Origin: Roseovarius pacificus
GTDB taxonomy: Bacteria; Pseudomonadota; Alphaproteobacteria; Rhodobacterales; Rhodobacteraceae
DNA length: 64,000 nucleotides
Direction: 5' to 3'
Assembly: GCF_900142665.1 (NCBI RefSeq)
Contig: NZ_FRBR01000001.1
Span: forward strand, 372,001 to 436,000
Positions within the stretch are counted from its first letter, which is position 1; each line of letters starts with the position of its first letter. The notes under the pieces were generated by a model. That model was given only the letters and a program-made list of their open reading frames with translations. It made no database searches and had not been told where the DNA came from. The position numbers and the translations under genes were made by a program. Positions 1-8,297 of this stretch are shown one piece after another.

Positions 1-1
1 G

Positions 2-310
2 CTGGATGTGGACAACAAGCGCGTCGTCGTCGGCCCCAAGGACATGCTTTCAACCCGGATCGTGCCGGTGCGCGAGATCAACTGGCTGGGCGACACGCCC
101 TTTACCGACCGACCCGAATGGCACGTGTCGGTCAAGGTCCGCTCCACTCGCCCCCCGCGCGAGGCGATCATCCGCCCCCTGTCGGACACCGAGGCCGAGG
201 TCGAACTGCTGACTCCCGAAGAAGGCGTCAGCCCCGGTCAGGCCTGCGTGTTCTACGAGACCGGCGGCAGCCGCATCCTCGGCGGCGGCTGGATCTGGCG
301 CGGCTATTGA
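2..310 (+). CDS. mnmA: tRNA-specific 2-thiouridylase MnmA, 3' part
   Basis: This is the C-terminal ~102 codons of MnmA; the gene starts before the window and the frame opens at base 2. MnmA thiolates U34 of tRNA-Lys, -Glu and -Gln in the cytoplasm, using sulfur relayed from a cysteine desulfurase. The visible part is the C-terminal beta-barrel domain, recognised from the VVVGPKDML segment near its beginning and from the ending GQACVFYE followed by RILGGGWIW, which is typical of the family. The PP-loop ATPase domain and catalytic cysteines lie outside the window. The stop TGA is at 308-310 and a hairpin follows about 20 bases later. Confidence 0.93.
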   Translation: MDVDNKRVVVGPKDMLSTRIVPVREINWLGDTPFTDRPEWHVSVKVRSTRPPREAIIRPLSDTEAEVELLTPEEGVSPGQACVFYETGGSRILGGGWIWRGY

Positions 311-330
311 AACGCCGCGCCACACCGTAG

Positions 331-350
331 GGTGCGCATTCATGCGCACC
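331..350. repeat. Short perfect hairpin downstream of mnmA
   Basis: Arms GGTGCGCA (331-338) and TGCGCACC (343-350) pair perfectly around a TTCA loop. There is no T-tract on either side, so it is not a classic intrinsic terminator. It sits between the convergent mnmA and PaiB-like genes, where it could stabilise or end transcripts. The sequence looks like the short REP-type hairpins scattered through Rhodobacteraceae intergenic DNA, but only one copy is seen here. Confidence 0.55.
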
Positions 351-408
351 GCCCCAGTCGCACCGGTGTAACAACATGAACGTCAGCACAGGTTCACGTC
401 AGTAAGCC

Positions 409-1038
409 TCAGTCGTCCTTGGGCAGACGACGTTCCATACGTTGCGCCAGTGCATCTTGATCCGATGCCCGCAATCCCGCGATTGCGCCACGATAGTCAC
501 GCTCCTCACGGTTCTGGCTCAGCTTCGATTTTGCGATCATCCGGGTGACCTCGATACGAAACGCAACGATTCCGCCCAGCATTTGCTGCATGTACTCGCC
601 CGGAGCGTCGGCCATGCGCCAGGCATTCCTGCCGTTCACCCTGCGCTCGTGAGTGCGCGTCAACAGCCCCACAGCCGCACGCTTGGCATGCTCGTCGTGC
701 TGAAACGTGATACCGCCATATGCGTGAACCACCTGATAATTCCATGTCGGAACATGCCGATGGTGGTCCTGTTTCGTCGGGTAATAATTCGGCGAGACAT
801 AACCATCCTCGCCGCGAAAGATCACCAGAACCTCCTGCCCGTCGGCAAGTACCCGATGCATCTCGTTGGCCAGAGCGACATGACCGATCAAATTCGAATC
901 CGGCCCGGACAGCAGAGGGATGTGATTGGCGATCATGCCCTGTTCCGTTTGCGCCACGATGCAGGCAAGAGGCGCAGCCTCCATGATTGTCTTGATCTCC
1001 TCCGGAGCGATCTCCTGAAAATGCGGCGGAATATACAT
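409..1038 (-). CDS. PaiB-family FMN-binding protein
   Basis: A 209-residue protein of the PaiB/FMN-binding split-barrel family (negative transcriptional regulators of the Bacillus pai type, related to pyridoxamine-phosphate-oxidase folds). Family marks are the start MYIPPHF, the block FRGEDGYVSPNYYPTK at about residues 74-89, and VPTWNYQVVHAYG at about 95-107. I chose the ATG at 1036-1038 because the family begins there; the upstream extension is cysteine- and arginine-rich and unlike the family. The gene is monocistronic, convergent with mnmA. It probably binds flavin, but whether it regulates transcription or acts as an oxidoreductase cannot be told from sequence. Confidence 0.85.
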   Translation of the reverse strand: MYIPPHFQEIAPEEIKTIMEAAPLACIVAQTEQGMIANHIPLLSGPDSNLIGHVALANEMHRVLADGQEVLVIFRGEDGYVSPNYYPTKQDHHRHVPTWNYQVVHAYGGITFQHDEHAKRAAVGLLTRTHERRVNGRNAWRMADAPGEYMQQMLGGIVAFRIEVTRMIAKSKLSQNREERDYRGAIAGLRASDQDALAQRMERRLPKDD

Positions 1039-1120
1039 GCCTGGGGCCCTTCTGAATGGCATTCGCCAGCACAGCTCTGTAGAGGACTGGACAGTCCTTC
1101 GCAAACCTGTGCCTGCGACG

Positions 1121-1160
1121 CATAAACAAAAGAAAACCCCGCCCTTCATCACAGGCGGGG
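1121..1160 (-). terminator. Intrinsic terminator of the coxSLM transcript
   Basis: Read on the minus strand, a GCCCCGCC-type arm (1154-1160) pairs with GGCGGGG (1137-1143) across a 10-base loop and is followed by a T-rich run (complement of 1121-1136). It begins 26 bases after the coxM stop and so closes the xdhC-to-coxM unit before the PaiB-like gene, whose leader it overlaps. Confidence 0.8.
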
Positions 1161-1185
1161 CTTTCGGTCTGTCAGGCGCGGCGCG

Positions 1186-1977
1186 TCAGCCTGCGGCGGC
1201 CACGGCGCGTTTGGTCATGACGCCCACCAGATGCGCCCGGTACTCGCCCGAGCCATGCAGATCCGAGATCATGCCATCGCCCGAGAGGCTGAGCCTTTCG
1301 ATGGCATCGGGCGAGAAGTTCGAGCCAAGCGCCGCCTCGGCCTCGGACCAGCGGAACACGCCCTCTTCCGACGCGCCGGTGACGGCCACGCGCACCCCAT
1401 CGGCGTATTTCGCCACGAAGGCGCCCACCAGCGCAAAGCGCGATGCGGGTTGTTCGAACTTCATATAGGCGGCCTTCTCGGGCACCGGGAATTTGACCTC
1501 GGTGATGATCTCGCCCTCGTCCAGCACGGTGGCGAACATCCCCTCGAAGTAGTCGTCAGCGGCGATTTCGCGCGTGTTGGTCACGATGATCGCCCCCGAG
1601 CCGAGCGCCGCCGCCGGATAGCATGCCGACGGGTCGTTATTGGCAAGGCTGCCGCCGATGGTGCCCCGGTTGCGCACCGCCGGGTCGCCGATGTTCCCGG
1701 CCAGTGCGGCAAGGGCCGGATATTTTCCCGCACCCGCCGCCACCTCGGCGTGGGTGGTGGCCGCGCCGATGCACAGCCGCCCCTCGTCGTCCTCGCTGAT
1801 GCCCTTGATCTCGTCGATGGCGGTCAGGCTGACCAGCACCTCGGGCATGGCCAGGCGCTGTTTCAGCGTCGGGATCAGCGTTTGCCCTCCGCCAAGCGCC
1901 TGGTTTTCATCGGACGCGGCCAGCAGTTTCACCGCATCGGCCAACGTGGTCGGGCGTTCGATATCGAATGCATACAT
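1186..1977 (-). CDS. coxM: Molybdenum hydroxylase FAD-binding (medium) subunit, CoxM-like
   Basis: A 263-residue FAD subunit of the xanthine dehydrogenase/CO dehydrogenase family, which carries electrons from the iron-sulfur subunit to the acceptor. FAD-contacting motifs are visible: GGGQTLIP at residues 29-36 and TIGGSLANNDP at 106-116. I chose the ATG at 1975-1977 because an AGGAGA ribosome site sits 6 bases upstream and the family starts with MYAFDIERP. It is the last gene of the S-L-M order, 13 bases after coxL, and is followed by a terminator. The substrate is set by the large subunit. Confidence 0.93.
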   Translation of the reverse strand: MYAFDIERPTTLADAVKLLAASDENQALGGGQTLIPTLKQRLAMPEVLVSLTAIDEIKGISEDDEGRLCIGAATTHAEVAAGAGKYPALAALAGNIGDPAVRNRGTIGGSLANNDPSACYPAAALGSGAIIVTNTREIAADDYFEGMFATVLDEGEIITEVKFPVPEKAAYMKFEQPASRFALVGAFVAKYADGVRVAVTGASEEGVFRWSEAEAALGSNFSPDAIERLSLSGDGMISDLHGSGEYRAHLVGVMTKRAVAAAG

Positions 1978-1990
1978 TGTCGGTTTCTCC

Positions 1991-4360
1991 TTACTTGGCC
2001 GATTGAATGGCTTGCCAGACACGGCCCGGCGTCACCGGCATGTCCACATGATCCAGCTTGATACCGCCCGATTGCAGCGCGTCGACCACGGCATTGACCA
2101 CCGTGGGGCTGGAGCCGATGGCACCTGCCTCCCCGCAGCCTTTGACGCCAAGCGGGTTGTGGGTGCAGGCCGTGCCGTTGGAATGATCCACCGAGAAGAA
2201 CGGCACATCATCGGCGCGCGGCATGGCGTAATCCATATAGCTGGCCGACAAAAGCTGCCCATCCGCATCATAGGAACAATTTTCAAGCAACGCCTGCCCG
2301 ATCCCCTGAACCAGGCCGCCATGCACCTGCCCGTCCACGATCATCGGATTGATCACATTGCCGAAGTCGTCGGCGGTGGTGAACCGTTCGATCGTGACCT
2401 TGCCGGTGTCGGGATCGACCTCGACCTCGCAGGCATAGGCCCCTGCCGGGTAGGTAAAGTTGTTGGGATCGTAGAACGCCGTTTCTTCCAGCCCCGGCTC
2501 GATCTCCTCGAGCGGATAGTTATGCGGCACATATGCGGCAAGGGTCACATCGCCCCAGGCCACCGACTTGTCGGTGCCCGCAACGCTGAACTGGCCGTCC
2601 TTCAACTCGATATCGGCCTCCGAGGCCTCCATCAGATGCGCGGCGATCTTCCTGGCCTTGTTGATGATCTTCTCGGTGGCGCGCACCATGGCCGAACCGC
2701 CCACAGCAATCGAGCGCGACCCATAAGTGCCCATGCCCATCGGTGTGTTGGCGGTGTCGCCATGTTCGATTTCGATCATGCTCTCGTCGATCCCGATCAT
2801 GTCGGCCACCACCTGCGGGAACACGGTTTCGTGCCCCTGCCCATGACTGTGAGAGCCGGTCATCACGGTGATGCCGCCGGTGGCATTGACCCGCACGGTT
2901 GCGGATTCGTATAGGCCCGCACGCGCGCCCAGCTGTCCCACCAGATGCGACGGCGCGATGCCGCAGGCCTCGATAAAGCAGTTGATGCCAAGACCGCGCA
3001 GCTTGCCGTTCTTCTCGCTTGCCGCACGGCGCGCGGCGAAACCGTTGAAATCGGCCCGCGACTCGAGCTTGTCCATCAGCCGGTGGAAATCCCCCGAGTC
3101 GTATTCGACCGCCACCGGGGTGGCATAGGGGAACTCAGTCACGAAATTCTGCCGGCGCAGCGCAATGGGATCGAGCCCCAACTCGCGCGCCGCCTTGTCG
3201 ATGACGCGCTCAAGCTGATAGGTCGCCTCGGGGCGGCCCGCGCCGCGATAGGCATCGACCGGCACCGTGTTGGTAAACACCGCCTTGACGTTCACATAGA
3301 TCAGCGGAGTCTTGTAATTGCCCGCCATCAGCGTGCCATGCAGCCATGTCGGAATGGACGGCGCAAAGGTGGACAGATACGCGCCCATGTTCGCGTAGGT
3401 TTCGGTACGCACGGCGGTGAAATTGTTGTCCGCATCCAGCGCCAGTTCGATCTTGGTCACATGGTCGCGCGCCTGCGCATCGCTCAGGAACGCTTCCGAG
3501 CGGCTACAGGTCCATTTCACCGGACGGTTCAGTTCGCGCGCGGCATAGGTACAGAAGGCCTCTTCGGCATAGTGGTAGATTTTCGACCCGAAACCACCGC
3601 CCACATCCGGCGCCACGACGCGCAGCTTGTGTTCGGGAATGTTCAGCACGAAAGCCCCCATCAGAAGGCGGATCACATGCGGGTTCTGAGATGTGGTGTA
3701 AAGCGTGTGTTCGCCGGTGCCGCGATTGAAATCGCCCACGGCCACACGCGGCTCCATCGCGTTGGGCACAAGCCGGTTGTTGATCAGTTCCAGCGTGGTG
3801 ACATGCGCAGCCGACTTGATGGCGTCATCGACGGCCTGCTTGTTTTCCTCGACAAAACCCCAGTCGAAACACAGGTTGTCGGAAAGATCGTCATGCACTT
3901 TCGTGCTTCCGTCCTCAAGCGCGGCCTTCATGTCGATCACGGCGGGCAGGTCTTCGATGTCGAGCTCGATCGCCTCGGCGGCGTCCCGCGCCTGCTCGCG
4001 CGTCTCGGCCACGATGGCGGCAATGGGATCGCCCACATGGCGCACCTTGCCCTCGGCCAGGATTGGATGGCGCGGCTCTTTCATCGGCTCGCCAAACCGG
4101 TCGGTGACCTGCCAGCCGCAGGGAATGCTGCCCGCGCTTTCGAAATCCTTGCCGGTGAAGATACGGATCACGCCCGGCATGGCTTCGGCGCCGCTGGTGT
4201 CGATGCCGTTGATCTTTCCGTGGGCCACGTCCGAGCGCAGGAAATGCACATAGGCCTGACCATGCAGGTTGATATCGTCGGTGTAATTTCCGGTTCCGGT
4301 CAGGAACCGGGCGTCTTCGCGCCGCTTGCTGCTGGCGCCGATGCCTCCATCCTTTGGCAT
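1991..4360 (-). CDS. coxL: Molybdenum hydroxylase large subunit, form II CoxL-type
   Basis: A 789-residue molybdopterin (MCD) subunit, full length for the family. The active-site loop reads AYRGAGRPE at about residue 368, the form II signature; true aerobic CO dehydrogenases (form I) have AYxCSFR with a catalytic cysteine. The base that activates water is the Glu of [12 protein letters not shown] near residue 740. It partners with CoxS and CoxM in a cytoplasmic (LMS)2-type enzyme. The start has a GGAGGAG site 8 bases upstream. Form II enzymes are common in Roseobacters and their physiological substrate is mostly unknown; CO oxidation should not be assumed. Confidence 0.93.
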   Translation of the reverse strand: MPKDGGIGASSKRREDARFLTGTGNYTDDINLHGQAYVHFLRSDVAHGKINGIDTSGAEAMPGVIRIFTGKDFESAGSIPCGWQVTDRFGEPMKEPRHPILAEGKVRHVGDPIAAIVAETREQARDAAEAIELDIEDLPAVIDMKAALEDGSTKVHDDLSDNLCFDWGFVEENKQAVDDAIKSAAHVTTLELINNRLVPNAMEPRVAVGDFNRGTGEHTLYTTSQNPHVIRLLMGAFVLNIPEHKLRVVAPDVGGGFGSKIYHYAEEAFCTYAARELNRPVKWTCSRSEAFLSDAQARDHVTKIELALDADNNFTAVRTETYANMGAYLSTFAPSIPTWLHGTLMAGNYKTPLIYVNVKAVFTNTVPVDAYRGAGRPEATYQLERVIDKAARELGLDPIALRRQNFVTEFPYATPVAVEYDSGDFHRLMDKLESRADFNGFAARRAASEKNGKLRGLGINCFIEACGIAPSHLVGQLGARAGLYESATVRVNATGGITVMTGSHSHGQGHETVFPQVVADMIGIDESMIEIEHGDTANTPMGMGTYGSRSIAVGGSAMVRATEKIINKARKIAAHLMEASEADIELKDGQFSVAGTDKSVAWGDVTLAAYVPHNYPLEEIEPGLEETAFYDPNNFTYPAGAYACEVEVDPDTGKVTIERFTTADDFGNVINPMIVDGQVHGGLVQGIGQALLENCSYDADGQLLSASYMDYAMPRADDVPFFSVDHSNGTACTHNPLGVKGCGEAGAIGSSPTVVNAVVDALQSGGIKLDHVDMPVTPGRVWQAIQSAK

Positions 4361-4418
4361 TGCAATTCTCCTCCCGTTGGGTGACGCGCAGGATCACGCG
4401 CCCTGTGCCGTGATCGGC

Positions 4419-4904
4419 TTATTCCGCAGCGATCTTGCTCACGTCCTGGCCGGATGCGGCCATGATCGCCTTGACGATATTGTGATAGCCGGTGCAGCGG
4501 CAAATATTGCCTTCGAGGTAATCGCGCACCTCGGCCTCGGTCGGTGTCGGGTTTTCGGCCAGCAACGCCTTGGCCGACATCACCATGCCGGGCGTGCAGA
4601 AACCGCATTGCAGGCCGTGATGCTGGTGAAACGCCTCCTGTACCGGATCGAGCGTACCATCGGGCGCGGCCACGCCTTCGATGGTCAGCACCTCGGCACC
4701 GTCGGCCTCGGCGGCGAACATGGTGCAGGCCTTGACCGCCTTGCCATCCACATGCACCACGCAGGCACCGCACTGGCTGGTATCGCAGCCCACATGCGTG
4801 CCGGTCAGATCAAGCGTTTCTCGCAGGAATTCGACAAGCAGCGTGCGGCCTTCGACATCGCCGGACGCGGGCTTGCCATTCACGGTCATGTTGACCTGTG
4901 GCAT
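4419..4904 (-). CDS. coxS: Molybdenum hydroxylase [2Fe-2S] small subunit, CoxS-like
   Basis: A 161-residue two-cluster ferredoxin-like subunit. The N-terminal plant-type cluster ligands are C40, C45, C48 and C60; the C-terminal alpha-helical cluster ligands are C100, C103, C135 and C137 (CGFCTPGM and CRCTGYHNI). It passes electrons from the molybdenum site to FAD in CoxM. The start at 4902-4904 was chosen over the longer frame because an AGGA site lies just upstream and the family begins with a strand such as [10 protein letters not shown]. It lies 58 bases before coxL and 80 bases after the MoeA-like gene, in one transcript. Confidence 0.95.
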   Translation of the reverse strand: MPQVNMTVNGKPASGDVEGRTLLVEFLRETLDLTGTHVGCDTSQCGACVVHVDGKAVKACTMFAAEADGAEVLTIEGVAAPDGTLDPVQEAFHQHHGLQCGFCTPGMVMSAKALLAENPTPTEAEVRDYLEGNICRCTGYHNIVKAIMAASGQDVSKIAAE

Positions 4905-4984
4905 TGAGAGTCCTCCCATTTGGCTTTTCATTGTGGCTGATTGAGAGTTAAGCACGGGTCCGGTCAGTTGAGAACCCGGTTTTT

Positions 4985-5980
4985 TCATTTTGCCGGGCGA
5001 GGATGACGCGGCTGCGGTCGCGTGGGAATTTCCTTGAGCAACCCGCCCACACCCATCGCCGCCATCGCCGCGCTGCCTACCGGAATGCCGCAGGCCACGC
5101 GCGAGAGCACCCAGTCGGCCCCGTGCAACACCGGTGACCGCGCGCTGCCCGGCAGGCCGATCACGGACCTGTCTCCGATCTGCCCCAGAAACAGCAGGTT
5201 TCCCGGATCGACGGGCAGACCAAAACGTTCCACGCGCCCGCCCGCAAGGCGCAACGCCTGCGGTGCCGTGTCATGCACATCCGACGTGGCCGACGCGGTG
5301 AGGATCAGCACGATATCGCCGCGCGCCTGCCTGATCGCATTGGCCAGCGCCGTCTCGTCATGCGGACAGCGCAGGGTTTCCAGCAGCGTCATATCCAGGC
5401 CGGTGATGCGGTTTTCCACCGCCTCGAGCCCCTTGTCGCCCGGCCCGCCGGGAATTTCGGTCAGGATCAGGCTGGCCGTCTCGTGAACCGGCACCGCCAG
5501 CCGGACCGCACCGAAAGCATGTTGCGCGGCACGGTGCACGGCCTCGGAAGGCACGCCGTAGGAAATGATTTTGACCGTCGCCACCATGCCGCCCGCGTGC
5601 AACTGACGATAAGGCGCGACGGTAGCCACCGTGATCATCGGATCGACGGCATTCGCCGCATTGATCCGCCCGGCATGCAGAACCACCACCCCGGCCCGGT
5701 CTGCGATCAGGTTGACCCGCCCCGTGAAGGGCTGCGTCAGGTGGATATCCCCCGCCCCGTCCAGCATGGCGCTGGCCAACGTCTGCGCGGCGGCATCTTC
5801 GTGCATATCGTCCGGATCAAGCCGTGCAACCGTCACCTCGGCAATCCCGGCAGCCTGCAACTGCGCCAGATGCCCGGCCGTCAATATCACCCCCTTGCGC
5901 AACCGCCCGGCAGGCAGTTTCAGGGAATGCGCCAGAATCGCGCCCGCCGCCTGTTGCACCGGAACCGGGCCGAATTTCAT
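4985..5980 (-). CDS. MoeA/MoCF-type molybdopterin-binding protein
   Basis: A 331-residue protein with the MoeA-like arrangement: an N-terminal segment beginning [19 protein letters not shown], as in MoeA domain I, and a later MoCF (MogA/MoeA fold) part around residues 165-310 with [17 protein letters not shown] and [11 protein letters not shown] as the cofactor-binding loop. It is shorter than housekeeping MoeA (about 400 residues) and is fused into the cox operon, so it is probably a dedicated cofactor-handling or insertion factor for the CoxL-type enzyme. It overlaps xdhC by 4 bases (ATGA). The exact step (Mo insertion or cofactor carriage) is inferred from context. Confidence 0.8.
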   Translation of the reverse strand: MKFGPVPVQQAAGAILAHSLKLPAGRLRKGVILTAGHLAQLQAAGIAEVTVARLDPDDMHEDAAAQTLASAMLDGAGDIHLTQPFTGRVNLIADRAGVVVLHAGRINAANAVDPMITVATVAPYRQLHAGGMVATVKIISYGVPSEAVHRAAQHAFGAVRLAVPVHETASLILTEIPGGPGDKGLEAVENRITGLDMTLLETLRCPHDETALANAIRQARGDIVLILTASATSDVHDTAPQALRLAGGRVERFGLPVDPGNLLFLGQIGDRSVIGLPGSARSPVLHGADWVLSRVACGIPVGSAAMAAMGVGGLLKEIPTRPQPRHPRPAK

Positions 5981-6948
5981 ACGCCCTGCCTCAGAACCCG
6001 TGTCATTTCCGCCAGAATGCTGACGGCGATCTCCGCCGAGCCAGCCGCCCCGATATCCAGCCCGATGGGCCCGTGGATCAGGGCGATCCGATCATCGCCA
6101 TAGCCCTTGTCGCGCAAGCGTTCGACACGTTTGGCATGGGTGCGGGTAGACCCGAGCGCGCCGATATAGAACACATCGCTGGCCAAAGCCTGTTCCAGCG
6201 CCGGATCGTCCAGTTTCGGATCGTGCGTCAGCAGCACCAGCGCGGTTCGGCTGTCCAACCCGAAGGCCTGCACCCCCTCGTCGGGCCAGTCGTGCAGGAT
6301 GGTTTCGCCGGGAAACCGTTCGGCACTGCCGAAACTTTCGCGCGGATCGATCAACAGCGGATCATAACCCGCGATTCGCGCCATCGGCACCAGCGCCTGC
6401 GCGATATGCACCGCGCCGACGATGATCAGGCGCAACGGCGGGTTGTGAATGTTGACGAAGGTTTCGCCATCCTCCTCGAACCCCGAGCGATCCATGCGAA
6501 AGCGCTCGCTATGGCCGGTGCAGTCCAGCCGCCGCGCGACCTCGAGGCCGGTCACATAGGCGACGGGCTCCCGCGCGGCGCGCGCTGCAACCAGCTCTTC
6601 CAGCAGATCGACAGGCATCACCGGGCCGATAGGTTCGACCAGAACGCGGATCGTGCCGCCACAGGCCAGCCCCACGGCAAAGGCATCGCCATCGCTGACC
6701 CCGTATTCCAGCATCACCGGCTTGCTGTCTTCTATGGCGTCCAGCGCCTCGGCCACTACGGCCCCCTCGACGCACCCGCCCGAAACCGAGCCCGCGATTT
6801 CGCCCTCTCCGGAAATCGCCAGTTGACTGCCCACGCGCCGGGGCGCGCTGCCCCATGTCTGCACCACCGTGGCCAGCGCCGCGCCCTTGCCCGCGCGGTG
6901 CCAGTTCAGCGCGATCTCGGGAATGTCGTCAAATCGGTCCATTCGCAT
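5977..6948 (-). CDS. xdhC: XdhC/CoxF-family cofactor maturation protein
   Basis: A 323-residue XdhC-family protein, which binds the molybdenum cofactor, protects it during sulfuration and hands it to the apo-hydroxylase. Family motifs are GSAPRRVGSQ at residues 33-42 and GSVSGGCVEG at 53-62; the second half is the Rossmann-like XdhC C-terminal domain (LIIVGAVHIAQAL). It opens the xdhC-moeA-like-coxS-coxL-coxM unit and overlaps the next gene by 4 bases. The ribosome site GAGGGAGA lies partly inside a 10-bp hairpin (6952-6983), so translation may be controlled by structure. Confidence 0.9.
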   Translation of the reverse strand: MRMDRFDDIPEIALNWHRAGKGAALATVVQTWGSAPRRVGSQLAISGEGEIAGSVSGGCVEGAVVAEALDAIEDSKPVMLEYGVSDGDAFAVGLACGGTIRVLVEPIGPVMPVDLLEELVAARAAREPVAYVTGLEVARRLDCTGHSERFRMDRSGFEEDGETFVNIHNPPLRLIIVGAVHIAQALVPMARIAGYDPLLIDPRESFGSAERFPGETILHDWPDEGVQAFGLDSRTALVLLTHDPKLDDPALEQALASDVFYIGALGSTRTHAKRVERLRDKGYGDDRIALIHGPIGLDIGAAGSAEIAVSILAEMTRVLRQGV

Positions 6949-6951
6949 TCT

Positions 6952-6983
6952 CCCTCACGGGGGCAATATGGGACCCGTGAGGG
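6952..6983. promoter_or_regulatory. Inverted repeat overlapping the xdhC ribosome-binding site
   Basis: Arms CCCTCACGGG (6952-6961) and CCCGTGAGGG (6974-6983) are perfectly complementary over 10 bp with a 12-base loop. On the minus strand the near arm holds the GAGGG of the xdhC Shine-Dalgarno, only 3 bases before the start codon. It lies just after the terminator of the preceding sulfur-transport unit. It could hide the ribosome site in the RNA or be a protein operator at DNA level; the sequence does not decide. Confidence 0.6.
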
Positions 6984-6995
6984 CGCGCGACAAAC

Positions 6996-7027
6996 AAAAA
7001 AGACCGCCCCCGCGATGCGGGAACGGC
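6996..7027 (-). terminator. Intrinsic terminator after the YeeE/YedE pair
   Basis: On the minus strand CCGTTCCCGC (complement of 7017-7026) pairs with GCGGGGGCGG (complement of 7004-7013), with two G-U pairs and a 3-base loop, and is followed by a C and six Ts (complement of 6996-7001). It separates the sulfur-transport pair from xdhC and shows that the pair is its own transcription unit inside the cox cluster. Confidence 0.85.
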
Positions 7028-7054
7028 CCAGTGGTCGGAATGATTTATCCGTGC

Positions 7055-7636
7055 TTATTCGGCTGGGGCCACGGCCTCGCCACCGCCACGCAGGCGTTCG
7101 GGCAGTGCAATGGCGACGGCAACGAAGGCCAGCCCCATGACGATCCCCAGAATGTCGCCCGACACCGGCAGGATGCCGTCATAGCCCGAACCCGGCACGG
7201 TGCCGAGGGTCAGCTTTTCACCCTCCAGCAAACCAGCCGATTTCCACGCCGGATAGGTGACCATATAGGCCGCCGCCCCCAGCAAGCCGCCTGCAATGTA
7301 GAACAAGGCATCTTTGCGCCCGGTGGCGGCAGCACACACGCCGGTGCCAGGGCAATAGCCCGCAGCGGCCCAGCCCCCGCCCAGAAGAAGCCCGCCGATG
7401 AACACGCCGGCATAGGCGGTTTTCACGCTCATGTGCCCGACATCGACAAGGCCCAGCATCTGCCCCCCGAACATCAGAACCGAGGCGGTGCCGATGGCCA
7501 GCAGGATGGTTTTCATCAGGTGCAGGTTGGTGAGGTTCAGCATTTTGCCGATCCAGTTGGGGTTGGTGGCCCCGATCCGGTCCAGTACGGCGCCGAATGC
7601 GGCACCGATCACGACTGCGAGTATGATGGATGACAT
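7055..7636 (-). CDS. YeeE/YedE-family (DUF6691-type) sulfur transporter half, PmpB-like
   Basis: A 193-residue integral membrane protein with about five hydrophobic helices, the second half of a split YeeE/YedE transporter. The family's conserved cysteines are C95 and C101 in the loop GYCPGTGVC; in YeeE these relay thiosulfate or sulfur species across the inner membrane. Its partner gene ends 3 bases upstream, so the two are translated together. The last residues are hydrophilic (RGGGEAVAPAE). Export or import of reduced sulfur is inferred from the family and from the SqrR-type operator ahead of the pair. Confidence 0.87.
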   Translation of the reverse strand: MSSIILAVVIGAAFGAVLDRIGATNPNWIGKMLNLTNLHLMKTILLAIGTASVLMFGGQMLGLVDVGHMSVKTAYAGVFIGGLLLGGGWAAAGYCPGTGVCAAATGRKDALFYIAGGLLGAAAYMVTYPAWKSAGLLEGEKLTLGTVPGSGYDGILPVSGDILGIVMGLAFVAVAIALPERLRGGGEAVAPAE

Positions 7637-7639
7637 GGC

Positions 7640-8191
7640 TCAGCCCTCCCGCTTGTACATCATGATGGCGACAGGCACGGCGGCGGCAAACGCCCCTGCG
7701 GCGAAGATATAGCCCGACACGGCGGTCTGCATCATGCCCGACATCATGTGCCCCGAGGTGCACCCCCCTGCCAGACGCGCGCCGTAAAGCACGATGAACC
7801 CGCCAAGGAAGGCGACGGTATACCGCTTCAAGGGCGTGTCGCCGTAATTCGCGTACCAGATCGCGGGCAGTTTGCGTTCCTCCGCAGGCACGCCACCGCG
7901 CGCCATCGCCGACAGGAACGCACCAAGCGCCATGGCCAGCACGAAAACGAAACTGTAGTTCAGCGGATTGGCCGCGTTTCCGGCGTATTTGCCGTCCGAT
8001 TTGGCCATATAGGCGTTCGTCGAGGTATAGCCGTCATCGGTCTGAGTGATAAAATCGGGCGAAACGGCATCAGCAACGATTGCATCCAGAATGACGAACT
8101 GCGTGGAGACGCCGATCGGCTTCACCAACAGAACCGCCAGAAAGAACACGAGCCCCAGAACCACCCCACCGGTTTTCCAGTTGAGGACCAT
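7640..8191 (-). CDS. YeeE/YedE-family sulfur transporter half, PmpA-like
   Basis: A 183-residue membrane protein forming the first half of the split YeeE/YedE transporter. It has an N-terminal helix (about residues 8-24), a polar loop, then helices around 78-95, 125-142 and 150-175. The signature loop GGCTSGHMMSG (C144) is the sulfur-relay cysteine site of the family. Start ATG 8189-8191 has a GGAAGGA site 5 bases upstream. It heads a two-gene unit with its own AT-rich promoter and operator and a terminator at 6996-7027. In relatives such pairs accompany sulfide or persulfide oxidation genes; none is seen here. Confidence 0.88.
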   Translation of the reverse strand: MVLNWKTGGVVLGLVFFLAVLLVKPIGVSTQFVILDAIVADAVSPDFITQTDDGYTSTNAYMAKSDGKYAGNAANPLNYSFVFVLAMALGAFLSAMARGGVPAEERKLPAIWYANYGDTPLKRYTVAFLGGFIVLYGARLAGGCTSGHMMSGMMQTAVSGYIFAAGAFAAAVPVAIMMYKREG

Positions 8192-8213
8192 TGGTTTTCC
8201 TTCCAGAAATTAC

Positions 8214-8229
8214 ATTCTGATAATTGAAT
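8214..8229. promoter_or_regulatory. Candidate SqrR-type sulfide-responsive operator
   Basis: ATTC (8214-8217), eight bases, then GAAT (8226-8229) exactly fits the ATTC-N8-GAAT site known for the persulfide-sensing repressor SqrR of Rhodobacter. It lies 23-38 bases upstream of the YeeE/YedE pair in a strongly AT-rich patch (8211-8247) that would hold the -10 region; a TTGCAC-like -35 is possible at the complement of 8248-8253. Repressor binding here would block transcription until reactive sulfur is present. No SqrR gene is in the window. Confidence 0.6.
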
Positions 8230-8297
8230 ATAATAAATATCGAATATGTGCAACGATTCCTCTGCGATGTAACGGCCAGGGGCGAACTGCGCCGCGC

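Noticed and set aside
1991..4360. Aerobic (form I) CO dehydrogenase
   Set aside because: The active-site loop is AYRGAGR (form II). The form I cysteine-bearing AYxCSFR loop is absent, so CO oxidation is not claimed.
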